Positions 1-8,165 of a DNA stretch of 64,000 nt are shown here, one piece after another (positions within the stretch are counted from its first letter, which is position 1; each line of letters starts with the position of its first letter). The notes under the pieces were generated by a model, which saw nothing but the letters and a program-made list of their open reading frames with translations, ran no database searches and was not told where the DNA came from. Source of the stretch: Bacteroides sp. OM05-12 (lineage in GTDB: Bacteria > Bacteroidota > Bacteroidia > Bacteroidales > Bacteroidaceae); contig NZ_QSUN01000014.1 in NCBI RefSeq assembly GCF_003438995.1, positions 31,477 through 95,476 of the forward strand, read 5' to 3'. The translations under genes were made by a program, and so were the position numbers.

Positions 1-336
1 AGATAAGTTTTGTATAAAGAAACGGTCATTAAAAAATGAGAGTAGAAACTCTTCTTCAAATATAAGGGCATAACCTTGTGGTATATTATATTTATCCCAT
101 ACCCGAATATCGTTTGGCTTTGAGAATACAACATCTCCTTGGTGAAGAGTATATTGCTTATCATTAATGGATAAATTACCGGAGTCGCTTGTAATAAACG
201 TAATATCAAAATAGGATAAAGTATGTACGGGGTGTTTGCTTATATGTTGTTTGATGTTGTCTAATGTAACTACGTCTATCAGGAGTTCTTCACCATATTT
301 AGTTTTATGGAATTTATATTGATGAATAGATTTCAT
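1..336 (-). CDS. AraC-type regulator, N-terminal part (cut by window edge)
   Basis: The reverse strand is open from an ATG at 336 to the window edge, giving 112 codons. The peptide begins MKSIHQYKFHK and contains a cupin-like stretch (YTLHQGDVVFSKPND, then GYALIFEEEFL) that resembles the N-terminal sensing domain of Bacteroides AraC-family regulators. The DNA-binding HTH pair would lie outside the window, so the family call is an inference from the sensor half. A TATCTTTG box lies 15 bp upstream on the same strand. No target can be named from this sequence. Confidence 0.6.
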   Translation of the reverse strand, partial: MKSIHQYKFHKTKYGEELLIDVVTLDNIKQHISKHPVHTLSYFDITFITSDSGNLSINDKQYTLHQGDVVFSKPNDIRVWDKYNIPQGYALIFEEEFLLSFFNDRFFIQNLS

Positions 337-617
337 AAAAATGTTTTTTGCAAAGATAATCAATTATATAGAGGCGTATATAAAACTGAATTTAAGTTTT
401 GAATATGCAATTTATATTTTAATTTTTCTACTCTTTAATAAACATTCTATCATCCGTTTTGTTATCTCACATACCTTTATAGAAAAGGGATTTGAATCTT
501 ATTCTGAAAAAAATATTAAAAAGAATGATAGTTGGAACTTTTTATTTTTGTCTCTGTTATTTATTATGAATATGAAAAAATAGTACCTAAACAATAACTA
601 ATTTAATAAGAAAGAGT
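337..617. other. Intergenic region between divergent genes
   Basis: This AT-rich stretch has no convincing gene. A possible 80-codon ORF at 341-583 overlaps the promoter of the divergent regulator and has no family features. A TATTTTTG box at 543-550 is a candidate -7 element for the OmpA gene, giving a leader of about 60 nt. Confidence 0.5.
351..358 (-). promoter_or_regulatory. -7 promoter box for the AraC-type gene
   Basis: Reverse-strand TATCTTTG matches the Bacteroides -7 consensus TAnnTTTG and lies 15 bp before the ATG at 336, which implies a very short leader. Confidence 0.5.
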
Positions 618-1829
618 ATGAAAAAATTAATGTTTGCACTGGCAGTTGCCAGTTTGTCTTCGGGTGTGTATGCACAACAAGGCAGTAGTTCAAGTTCTTC
701 TCCTGTGATCGTTGAAGAGAGTGCTGAGGTTATGGAAGTGCCGACAGACAAATATAAGGTTGAAACAAATCGTTTCTTCGATAATTGGTTCTTATCATTT
801 GGTGGTGGAGCACAAGTTCTTTTCGATGATTATGGGAATGATCTTGATTTTAAAAAACGTATTTCTCCTACATTTAATGTAGCTATCGGTAAATGGTTTA
901 CTCCGGGCTTAGGATTAAGATTGCAGTTGAGCGGTATTCAGGCAAAGAGCGCTGCACGTTCGGATAATGCACCTTATATTCGTGGCGGCGAACAAGACGG
1001 TGGCTTTTATAAACAAAAATTCAATTATTTGAATCTTCATGGTGATATTTTGTTTAATGTAAGTGGTATGATAGCCGGATATAATCCGGATCGTGTGTAT
1101 GACTTTATCCCTTATACCGGTTTTGGTTATAATCGTTTGCTGGATAAACCGCATACAAGAGCTTTAGCTGTTAACTTCGGTATCATTAACCGTTTTCGTA
1201 TTACAGATGCTTGGGATATCAATCTAGAGTTGAGCGGTATGGTGACGGAAGACCGTTTTGATGGGAAAGTACAAGGAAAGGCTGCCGATATGACCATAGG
1301 GGCAAGCTTGGGATTTGCTTATAATTTCACGCAAAGAGGATTCAAGCATGTTCCGGATGTAAATGCTATTATGGCTTTGAGCGCAAGTCAGATGGATGCT
1401 ATCAATGCAGCTTTAGCAGAACAGATTGCTCAAAATCAAAAGCTGAAAAAACAATTGGCTAATCAACAACCGGTAGAAGTTGTTAATGAGAAAGTTATCG
1501 TGAAAGAAGTTCCGGCTGCACCACAATCTATTTTCTTTGAAATAGGTTCTTCTGTATTACCTCCAAAATCGGAAGTTAATTTACAGACAATTGCACAAAT
1601 GATGAAGGATAATCCTAATATGACATTATCTTTGACCGGATATGCTGATAGTGATACCGGTAGTGCAGCATGGAATAAACAATTAAGTGAGAATCGTGCA
1701 AATGCGGTCGCTGATGCTTTAGTGAAACTCGGTGTCAATAAAAATCGTTTAGCCGTTGTAGGCAAAGGTGGTGTCGAGACTTTGACTCCTCCTTCATTTA
1801 ACCGTCGTGTCATCATTGAAGCTCAATAA
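618..1829 (+). CDS. OmpA family outer membrane protein
   Basis: The 403-residue protein starts with a signal peptide (MKKLMFALAVASLSSGVYA, cleavage before QQ). Residues of about 50-250 alternate in the manner of an outer-membrane beta-barrel. A short coiled-coil linker (AALAEQIAQNQKLKKQLANQ) follows, and then an OmpA-like peptidoglycan-binding domain from about residue 300, recognisable by SLTGYADSDTGS and LSENRANAVADAL. OmpA proteins tether the outer membrane to peptidoglycan, and in Bacteroides they are abundant surface proteins. The gene is monocistronic, convergent with trpS, and the two share a strong hairpin terminator. Confidence 0.93.
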   Translation: MKKLMFALAVASLSSGVYAQQGSSSSSSPVIVEESAEVMEVPTDKYKVETNRFFDNWFLSFGGGAQVLFDDYGNDLDFKKRISPTFNVAIGKWFTPGLGLRLQLSGIQAKSAARSDNAPYIRGGEQDGGFYKQKFNYLNLHGDILFNVSGMIAGYNPDRVYDFIPYTGFGYNRLLDKPHTRALAVNFGIINRFRITDAWDINLELSGMVTEDRFDGKVQGKAADMTIGASLGFAYNFTQRGFKHVPDVNAIMALSASQMDAINAALAEQIAQNQKLKKQLANQQPVEVVNEKVIVKEVPAAPQSIFFEIGSSVLPPKSEVNLQTIAQMMKDNPNMTLSLTGYADSDTGSAAWNKQLSENRANAVADALVKLGVNKNRLAVVGKGGVETLTPPSFNRRVIIEAQ

Positions 1830-1853
1830 TACTCTGCCTTTAATCGGGTAAGC

Positions 1854-1896
1854 AATGCCCCGTCATTTCAATAAAAGGAATGACGGGGCATTTTAT
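1854..1896. terminator. Bidirectional hairpin terminator between ompA and trpS
   Basis: A perfect 14-bp stem (1854-1867 with 1879-1892) encloses an 11-nt loop and is followed by TTTT on the plus strand. It sits between two convergent genes and can serve both. Confidence 0.9.
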
Positions 1897-1914
1897 TAGT
1901 TATAATTTTTTCTT

Positions 1915-3012
1915 TTATTTATTTGAAGCAAACCGTTTAGCTTGTTCTTCTATTAGTTCGATATCATCAAAGTAGTTAATTTTCATAGCTTTACGCACTT
2001 CGTCTAATGTGGCAGCCGCTGTTTCTCTGGCTTTGAGACAACCTTCTTGCAACATATGGTATATGGCAGGAATGTCTTTTTCGAATTCTTTTCTACGATT
2101 TCTGATTGGTTCCAGTTCTTCTTGCATAATCGCATTAAGGAATTTCTTTACTTTCATATCACCTAATCCACCTCGTTGGTAGTGAGCTTTCAACTCGCTG
2201 AGATTAGGATAATCCGGCAGATAACGTTCAAAATGTTCAGGGCGGCAGAATGCATCCAAATAAGTGAAGACGGTATTTCCTTCCAACTTTCCGGGATCTT
2301 CCACGCGGATATGTCCGGGATCGGTATACATACTCATCACTCTCTTTTTTATATCGTCGGCAGAGTCGGACAGGTAAATGCAATTACCTAGAGACTTACT
2401 CATTTTTGCTTTGCCGTCAGTACCCGGAAGTCGCAAACATGCTGCATTATCGGGAAGTAAAATTTCCGGTTCAGCCAATGTTTCTCCATAAATATGGTTG
2501 AAACGACGAACGATTTCATTCGTTTGTTCCAACATCGGTTTTTGGTCTTCACCTACTGGTACGGTGGTGGCTTTAAAAGCTGTGATATCTGCTGCCTGGC
2601 TTATAGGATATGTGAAAAAACCGACTGGTATACTTGTTTCAAAGTTTCTCATTTGAATCTCAGTCTTAACCGTAGGGTTCCTTTGCAAACGGGATACCGT
2701 TACTAAGTCCATATAATAGAAAGTCAATTCACAAAGTTCAGGGATTTGTGATTGGATAAAAATCGTAGACTTAGCCGGGTCGAGTCCGCATGCCAGATAG
2801 TCAAGCGCTACTTCAATTACGTTTTGACGTACTTTTTCCGGATTATCTATATTGTCAGTCAATGCTTGTGCATCGGCAATAAAGATAAATATTTTATCGT
2901 ATAAACCTGAATTTTGCAGTTCTACCCTTCTTTTTAAAGAGCCTACAAAATGTCCGATATGTAATCTCCCCGTAGGGCGGTCACCTGTCAGTATGATTTT
3001 TTCTTTTCCCAT
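1915..3012 (-). CDS. trpS: Tryptophanyl-tRNA synthetase
   Basis: This 365-residue class I aminoacyl-tRNA synthetase charges tRNA-Trp with tryptophan. The HIGH signature is at residues 18-21 (TGRLHIGH) and KMSKS is at 203-207. The block [23 protein letters not shown] is typical of TrpS/TyrS-type synthetases. The length is slightly above the usual 330-350. The gene stands alone with its own -7 box (TATCTTTG on the minus strand at 3042-3049) and ends at the terminator it shares with ompA. Confidence 0.96.
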   Translation of the reverse strand: MGKEKIILTGDRPTGRLHIGHFVGSLKRRVELQNSGLYDKIFIFIADAQALTDNIDNPEKVRQNVIEVALDYLACGLDPAKSTIFIQSQIPELCELTFYYMDLVTVSRLQRNPTVKTEIQMRNFETSIPVGFFTYPISQAADITAFKATTVPVGEDQKPMLEQTNEIVRRFNHIYGETLAEPEILLPDNAACLRLPGTDGKAKMSKSLGNCIYLSDSADDIKKRVMSMYTDPGHIRVEDPGKLEGNTVFTYLDAFCRPEHFERYLPDYPNLSELKAHYQRGGLGDMKVKKFLNAIMQEELEPIRNRRKEFEKDIPAIYHMLQEGCLKARETAAATLDEVRKAMKINYFDDIELIEEQAKRFASNK

Positions 3013-3041
3013 TATTTTATTATCTTATATTAATTTCTACG

Positions 3042-3079
3042 CAAAGATAGAAATAATCTCAAATAAACTGTTAACTTTG
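3042..3079. promoter_or_regulatory. Divergent -7 boxes for trpS and the lipoprotein gene
   Basis: The minus strand carries TATCTTTG (3049-3042) for trpS, and the plus strand carries TAACTTTG (3072-3079) for the lipoprotein at 3115. Both fit TAnnTTTG. The two transcripts start back to back, so their RNA polymerase footprints would overlap. Confidence 0.55.
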
Positions 3080-3114
3080 AACACTGATAATATTATAATA
3101 TAAATTAATGTATT

Positions 3115-3888
3115 ATGAACAGATTAAAGCTATTCGTAGGAGTAATGGCTGTTATTTTATTGCCGGGTTTATCTTCATGTTCTGATGACAATGTTACTCC
3201 ACAGTTATCCAAGATAATAAAAACAATTGAAATATGGGAAGTAGAAGGGAGTCATGCAAATCTTTTGTCCAATATCAGTTTGTATTATGATAAGAATAAT
3301 CAGTTAATCCAAATGAATGAAGATAATGCGGAAGGAAAGCCCTTGTTTTTCATGAAATATGCTTGTTTGAATGATAACGAATTCCAAATAGAGTATTTTG
3401 TCGATAAATCAGATTTCGTTAGGATAACCGGTAGTCAGGAAAAAGGAAGAGTGTACTCTTGCAGATATTCCGATAGTGATGATTTGACGACTTATTCTTA
3501 TGATAATAATGGTTATTTGAAAAGAGTAGAGAATCAGGAGATTGCTTTAAATTATCAGTGGAAGAATAATGACTTGGCGGCAATTAAAGCTTCAGAACGT
3601 GGTTATGACAGTGATTTTTCTTCTACAAACATATTGAATGATTATAGCTTGGATTTGAATGTTCTACCGCAATTGATCGCTGATTGGGATTATAAAAGGG
3701 TGATGAATACTTATTGTCAGATTGCCGGTGTTTTGGGAAAAAGGAGCCGGAACCTTGTCGAAGAGTTCTTCTTTTCTTATAATTACAAATATGACGAGAA
3801 GGGCCGGTTAGTGGAAGTAATTTTGAGAAATAATGTAAGTTCTAAATCTGGAGCATATAGTTTTAGATTTGCATTTGAAGATAAGTAG
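3115..3888 (+). CDS. Putative lipoprotein with YD/RHS-like repeats
   Basis: The 257-residue product has a lipoprotein signal (MNRLKLFVGVMAVILLPGLSSC) with the lipobox cysteine at about residue 22, followed by SDDN, a flexible tether common in Bacteroides surface lipoproteins. The body holds short repeated strands such as LYYDKNNQLIQM, YSYDNNGYLKRV and YKYDEKGRLVEV, which resemble YD/RHS-type repeats and DUF4595-like Bacteroidetes lipoproteins. I do not recognise a specific function. It is a single gene between trpS and the carB leader. Confidence 0.75.
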   Translation: MNRLKLFVGVMAVILLPGLSSCSDDNVTPQLSKIIKTIEIWEVEGSHANLLSNISLYYDKNNQLIQMNEDNAEGKPLFFMKYACLNDNEFQIEYFVDKSDFVRITGSQEKGRVYSCRYSDSDDLTTYSYDNNGYLKRVENQEIALNYQWKNNDLAAIKASERGYDSDFSSTNILNDYSLDLNVLPQLIADWDYKRVMNTYCQIAGVLGKRSRNLVEEFFFSYNYKYDEKGRLVEVILRNNVSSKSGAYSFRFAFEDK

Positions 3889-3920
3889 TAAAGTAAATCG
3901 AAATAAATATTTCTTATTCC

Positions 3921-3951
3921 TTTGCCATCTTAAAAATATGTTTTTACTTTG
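3921..3951 (+). promoter_or_regulatory. Promoter of the carB leader
   Basis: TTTG at 3921-3924 and TTACTTTG at 3944-3951 are separated by exactly 19 bp, the Bacteroides -33/-7 spacing. The -7 box has one deviation (TT for TA). A transcript would start near 3958, about 12 nt before the leader ORF. Confidence 0.6.
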
Positions 3952-3969
3952 CAAAAATATTACGTAAAG

Positions 3970-4059
3970 ATGATTAAGCAGGAAAAAAGGAGTGAGTTTG
4001 ATTATTATTCGGGTGCACATAATCCGGAAGTTGTCGGCTTCTTCTCTTTTCGAGAATAA
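3970..4059 (+). CDS. Possible leader peptide upstream of carB
   Basis: A 29-codon ORF starts 19 nt after a good promoter and ends 12 nt before a rho-independent hairpin. The peptide is MIKQEKRSEF... and ends ...VVGFFSFRE. The arrangement promoter, short ORF, terminator, biosynthetic gene is that of an amino-acid attenuator. The peptide has three clustered phenylalanines near its end but only two arginines, so the controlling amino acid is not obvious for carbamoyl phosphate synthesis. It may instead be a chance ORF within an untranslated leader. Confidence 0.35.
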   Translation: MIKQEKRSEFDYYSGAHNPEVVGFFSFRE

Positions 4060-4071
4060 TATTTGAATAAT

Positions 4072-4107
4072 GCGTTAGTCCATTTGGTTGGGGTAACGCT
4101 TTTTTTT
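4072..4107 (+). terminator. Hairpin with T-run ahead of carB (candidate attenuator)
   Basis: GCGTTAGTCC (4072-4081) pairs with GGGGTAACGC (4090-4099) through ten positions with one mismatch and one G-T pair, and eight T residues follow. It lies between the leader promoter and carB (start 4150), so it would stop transcription before carB unless it is overcome. Confidence 0.7.
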
Positions 4108-4149
4108 GTGTGGACGCAACTTAAAACAACTCAATAAAAGAATATCTTA

Positions 4150-7100
4150 ATGGAAAAGAACATTAAAAAAGTTTTAGTCTTAGGCTCTGGCGCTTTGAAG
4201 ATAGGGCAGGCGGGAGAATTTGACTATTCCGGATCTCAGGCATTGAAAGCTCTGAAAGAAGAAGGCATTAACTCTGTATTGGTAAATCCGAATATTGCTA
4301 CGATTCAGACATCAGAGGGGATTGCAGATAAGGTTTATTTTTTGCCTGTCACAACTTATTTTGTCGAAGAAATAATTAAGAAAGAGCGTCCTGATGGTAT
4401 TTTGTTAGCATTTGGCGGGCAGACAGCTTTGAATTGTGGTGCGGAACTTTATATGCAGGGCGTTTTGGCCAAATATGGAGTTACGGTGCTTGGTACGTCT
4501 GTAGAAGCCATCATGTATACGGAAGACCGCGATCTTTTTGTTAAGAAGCTTGATGAGATTTCAATGAAGACTCCTGTCAGCCAGGCAGTAGAGAATATGG
4601 ATGATGCTTTGGCAGCAGCTCGTAGAATTGGTTATCCTGTAATGGTTCGTTCTGCTTATGCTTTAGGCGGACTAGGTAGTGGTATTTGTGCAAACGAAGA
4701 AGAATTTATTAAATTGGCAGATAGTTCGTTTGCTTTCTCAAAACAAATCCTTGTTGAAGAATCTTTGAAAGGGTGGAAAGAAATTGAGTTTGAGGTGATC
4801 CGTGATGCCAATGACCACTGTTTTACGGTGGCAAGTATGGAAAACTTTGACCCGCTGGGTATACATACAGGTGAATCCATTGTGGTTGCCCCGACTTGTT
4901 CTTTAGATAATAAAGAACTGAAAATGTTACAGGATTTATCAACGAAATGTATCCGCCATTTGGGAATTGTAGGTGAATGTAACATACAATATGCTTTTAA
5001 TTCGGAAACGGATGATTATCGTGTTATTGAAGTGAATGCGCGTTTAAGCCGTTCTTCGGCTTTGGCATCTAAAGCTACAGGGTATCCATTGGCATTTGTA
5101 GCTGCAAAAGTTGCTTTGGGATATACATTAGATCAGATTGGTGAAATGGGTACTCCGAATTCAGCTTATGTAGCTCCGACTCTTGATTACTATATCTGTA
5201 AAATTCCCCGTTGGGATTTAACGAAGTTCGCCGGAGTTTCCCGTCAGATAGGTTCTAGTATGAAGTCTGTTGGTGAGATTATGTCTATTGGCCGTTCTTT
5301 TGAAGAGATTATTCAGAAAGGATTACGAATGATAGGTCAGGGGATGCATGGCTTTGTAGGAAATGAAGGTCTGCATTTTGATGATTTGGATGAAGAACTG
5401 GCTAATCCTACCGACCTGCGTATTTTTGCGATAGCAGAAGCCTTGGAAAAAGGATATACGGTGGAACGTATTCATGAATTGACGAAGATTGATTCTTGGT
5501 TCTTGGGCAAGTTGAAGAACATAACTGATTTTAAAGAAAGGCTCTCTATATATAATAAGGTGGAAGATATTCCTGCCGATATGCTTCGGGAAGCGAAAGT
5601 TCTTGGTTTCTCTGATTTTCAGATTGCGAGATTCGTCTTGAATCCGGCCGGAAATATGGAAAAGGAAAATCTGATTATACGTAACCGCAGAAAAGAATTG
5701 GGAATTCTTCCGGCAGTAAAACGTATCAATACCATTGCTTCGGAACATCCGGAGTTGACCAACTATCTTTATATGACCTATGCGGTACAGGAATATGATG
5801 TCAACTATTATAAAAATGAAAAGTCGGTTGTCGTATTAGGTTCGGGTGCATACCGTATAGGTAGTTCTGTAGAATTTGACTGGTGCTCGGTTAATGCAGT
5901 TCAGACGGCTCGTAAATTGGGATACAAATCAATCATGATTAATTATAATCCGGAAACTGTTTCTACGGATTATGATATGTGCGATCGACTCTATTTTGAT
6001 GAACTTTCATTTGAACGTGTGCTTGATGTGATTGATTTGGAACAGCCGCGTGGTGTGATTGTCTCTGTGGGTGGGCAGATTCCGAATAATCTCGCAATGA
6101 AACTGTACCGTCAGTCTGTTCCGGTTCTTGGAACTTCACCTATATCTATCGACCGTGCTGAAAATCGCAATAAGTTTTCGGCAATGCTTGATTCTTTAGG
6201 TATAGACCAGCCGGCTTGGCAGGAACTTACCAGCTTGAGAGATGTTCAGGGGTTTGTGGATAAAGTCGGTTATCCGGTACTTGTCCGTCCGTCGTATGTA
6301 CTTTCCGGTGCTGCCATGAATGTTTGCTATAACGATCAGGAGTTGAAAGAGTTCTTGCAGATGGCTAAAGAGGTTTCTAAGGAATATCCAGTTGTTGTAT
6401 CACAATTCCTGCAGAATACCAAAGAGATAGAGTTTGATGCTGTTGCTCAGAATGGAGAAGTTGTGGAATATGCAATCTCAGAACATGTGGAGTTTGCAGG
6501 AGTTCACTCGGGAGATGCAACTTTGGTATTCCCGGCACAGAAGATTTATTTTGAGACAGCACGTCGTATTAAGAAAATCAGTCGTCAGATAGCAAAAGAG
6601 TTGAACATTTCGGGACCTTTTAATATCCAATATCTGGCGAAGAATAATGATGTGAAGGTAATTGAATGTAATCTGCGTGCGTCCCGTAGTTTCCCGTTTG
6701 TTTCTAAAGTATTGAAACGTAACTTTATAGAGACTGCAACGAGGATTATGTTGGATGCTCCTTATAGCAAGCCGGATAAATCGGCCTTTGATGTGGATTG
6801 GATTGGTGTAAAAGCATCACAATTTTCTTTCTCCCGTTTGCATAAGGCAGATCCGGTGTTGGGAGTAGATATGTCTTCGACCGGAGAAGTGGGTTGTATC
6901 GGAGATGATTTTTCTGAAGCATTATTGAATGCGATGATTGCCACCGGATTCAAAATACCTTCTAAAGAAAAGGGGGTGATGGTGTCTTCCGGAGCAATGA
7001 AATCAAAAGTTGATTTGCTCGATGCGATTCGTACACTTTTTGGCAAAGGATATAAAGTCTATGCTACGGCCGGTACGGCGCAGTTCCTGAATGATAGTGG

Positions 7101-7377
7101 CGTTAAGGCGGAAACCGTGTATTGGCCGGACGAAAACGCTCACCATGAGAATAATGTCATGAAGATGATTGCCGATCATAAGTTTGATTTGATTATCAAC
7201 ATACCGAAAAACCATTCGAAACGGGAGCTGACCAATGGCTACATGATACGTCGTGGGTCTATTGACCACAATATTCCGTTGATAACCAATGCCCGTTTGG
7301 CAAGCGCGTTTATCGAGGCATTCTGTGAAATGTCTATAGAGGATATTCAGATTAAGAGTTGGCAGGAATATAAATAG
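4150..7377 (+). CDS. carB: Carbamoyl phosphate synthase large subunit
   Basis: The 1075-residue product has the full CarB layout. It contains two homologous ATP-grasp halves, one beginning near residue 7 (VLVLGSGALKIGQAGEFDYSG) and one near 558 (VVVLGSGAYRIGSSVEFDWC), with an oligomerisation region between them. The C-terminal MGS-like allosteric domain starts at about residue 940 (KGYKVYATAGTAQFL). The enzyme makes carbamoyl phosphate from bicarbonate, ATP and ammonia supplied by CarA, for pyrimidines and arginine. No carA lies next to it here. The leader ORF and hairpin upstream suggest control by attenuation. Confidence 0.96.
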   Translation: MEKNIKKVLVLGSGALKIGQAGEFDYSGSQALKALKEEGINSVLVNPNIATIQTSEGIADKVYFLPVTTYFVEEIIKKERPDGILLAFGGQTALNCGAELYMQGVLAKYGVTVLGTSVEAIMYTEDRDLFVKKLDEISMKTPVSQAVENMDDALAAARRIGYPVMVRSAYALGGLGSGICANEEEFIKLADSSFAFSKQILVEESLKGWKEIEFEVIRDANDHCFTVASMENFDPLGIHTGESIVVAPTCSLDNKELKMLQDLSTKCIRHLGIVGECNIQYAFNSETDDYRVIEVNARLSRSSALASKATGYPLAFVAAKVALGYTLDQIGEMGTPNSAYVAPTLDYYICKIPRWDLTKFAGVSRQIGSSMKSVGEIMSIGRSFEEIIQKGLRMIGQGMHGFVGNEGLHFDDLDEELANPTDLRIFAIAEALEKGYTVERIHELTKIDSWFLGKLKNITDFKERLSIYNKVEDIPADMLREAKVLGFSDFQIARFVLNPAGNMEKENLIIRNRRKELGILPAVKRINTIASEHPELTNYLYMTYAVQEYDVNYYKNEKSVVVLGSGAYRIGSSVEFDWCSVNAVQTARKLGYKSIMINYNPETVSTDYDMCDRLYFDELSFERVLDVIDLEQPRGVIVSVGGQIPNNLAMKLYRQSVPVLGTSPISIDRAENRNKFSAMLDSLGIDQPAWQELTSLRDVQGFVDKVGYPVLVRPSYVLSGAAMNVCYNDQELKEFLQMAKEVSKEYPVVVSQFLQNTKEIEFDAVAQNGEVVEYAISEHVEFAGVHSGDATLVFPAQKIYFETARRIKKISRQIAKELNISGPFNIQYLAKNNDVKVIECNLRASRSFPFVSKVLKRNFIETATRIMLDAPYSKPDKSAFDVDWIGVKASQFSFSRLHKADPVLGVDMSSTGEVGCIGDDFSEALLNAMIATGFKIPSKEKGVMVSSGAMKSKVDLLDAIRTLFGKGYKVYATAGTAQFLNDSGVKAETVYWPDENAHHENNVMKMIADHKFDLIINIPKNHSKRELTNGYMIRRGSIDHNIPLITNARLASAFIEAFCEMSIEDIQIKSWQEYK

Positions 7378-7417
7378 ATCGATTCAGATTTGTATATCTG
7401 AGAATATATATTTGAAG

Positions 7418-7714
7418 ATACGGTCGATTGATTACAAACAATAGGAGTTTGTAGACAATCGACCGTATCTTTGTTTTCAATCGTCCTTATGATTTTTTCA
7501 ATCAACCTGATGATTTAAAAAAACATCAAGGTCATTTTAAAATCACATAAGGGAGCGTTGTCTATCACTCAAGGAGGTGTTGCCTAACGCTCAAGGGAGC
7601 GATAGCTTACATCTACTGGAGCATTGTCTATCACTCCCTTAGGCGTTTCTAATTTGCCTATTTCGCTGATTCAGTTGTTTTCAAATTTACTTTGAACTGC
7701 CTTCACCTTATCAC
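7418..7714 (+). repeat. Dispersed intergenic repeat, full copy A
   Basis: This 297-bp segment is clearly similar along its whole length to the reverse complement of 33156-33451, and its first 80 bp resemble 19272-19352. It begins with a dyad (ATACGGTCGATTG ... CAATCGACCGTAT, 7418-7467). The middle holds four tandem units of about 22 bp beginning at 7549, 7571, 7593 and 7616 (AAGGGAGCG-like start, CACTC-like end). There is no coding potential and no terminal inverted repeat that would mark an insertion sequence. Confidence 0.85.
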
Positions 7715-7768
7715 CATTTGCTCCTTAGTCGCTGAGTGTTAGCTTGTTGTGGTGAAGGCACTTTTTTT
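7699..7768 (+). terminator. Long-loop hairpin with T-run
   Basis: GCCTTCACC (7699-7707) is complementary to GGTGAAGGC (7751-7759), and seven T residues follow from 7762. The first arm overlaps the end of repeat copy A. The 43-nt loop is long for a terminator, so efficiency is uncertain. Confidence 0.5.
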
Positions 7769-7791
7769 AGTAGAGAGTAGAGAAAGCCGAT

Positions 7792-7882
7792 GGTTTACGG
7801 ATGACACGGATGGAGCCGATGAAGACGGATTTCTTTTTTATTAATCCGTTATAATCAGCCTAATCAGCGTTATCCGTGAACC
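7792..7882. repeat. Imperfect inverted repeat of ACGGAT units
   Basis: The arm at 7792-7832 (GGTTTACGGAT...GACGGATTT) aligns without gaps to the reverse complement of 7842-7882 (ends CCGTGAACC), with scattered mismatches. The result is a long hairpin-capable element with no gene in it. Confidence 0.6.
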
Positions 7883-8131
7883 AAGTTCTCTAAATCTATT
7901 GTATAAAAAGTTAATCTATATTTTGCAGTTCAAATCATGAAGTAAAAAACGAGCGAGCGTTTTAAAAAGTCCTAGGATTAAAATTTAGCTACATTTTATT
8001 TGTATTTTGGTTTGGGACGGCATTGATCAATGCATCCGGTCATGTATTAGAATATGGCCCTTTCTATCGGCTGAATCATGATTTAGTTGATATTTGCTTT
8101 TGGAATATGGAAGCTGTTTCTCACGCTTTGT

Positions 8132-8139
8132 TATGTTTG
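8132..8139 (+). promoter_or_regulatory. -7 box for the first Omp28-like gene
   Basis: TATGTTTG fits TAnnTTTG and lies 26 bp before the ATG at 8166. It rules out the longer TTG-initiated frame from 8094, because translation would have to begin upstream of transcription. Confidence 0.6.
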
Positions 8140-8165
8140 CAAATGTAATTTTAATAAACCGAAAT

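Larger units (their letters stand above)
7378..8165. other. Long gene-free region with repeats
   Basis: About 790 bp separate carB from the next gene, and I find no credible ORF. It holds one copy of a 297-bp dispersed repeat (7418-7714), an overlapping hairpin with T-run (7699-7768) and an imperfect inverted repeat built from ACGGAT units (7792-7882). From 7883 to 8131 I see only AT-rich sequence. Confidence 0.8.

Noticed and set aside
341..583. 80-codon plus-strand ORF between the regulator and ompA
   Set aside because: It overlaps the promoter of the divergent regulator, has no family features and AT-driven composition.
3808..4020. 70-codon minus-strand ORF near the carB leader
   Set aside because: It is antisense to the lipoprotein end and the leader promoter, with no recognisable features.
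7549..7640. CRISPR-like array of 22-bp units
   Set aside because: The units are directly adjacent and diverged, there are no unique spacers and no cas genes are in the window.
7418..7714. Insertion sequence interpretation of repeat copy A
   Set aside because: There is no transposase, no terminal inverted repeats shared by both ends, and no visible target duplication.
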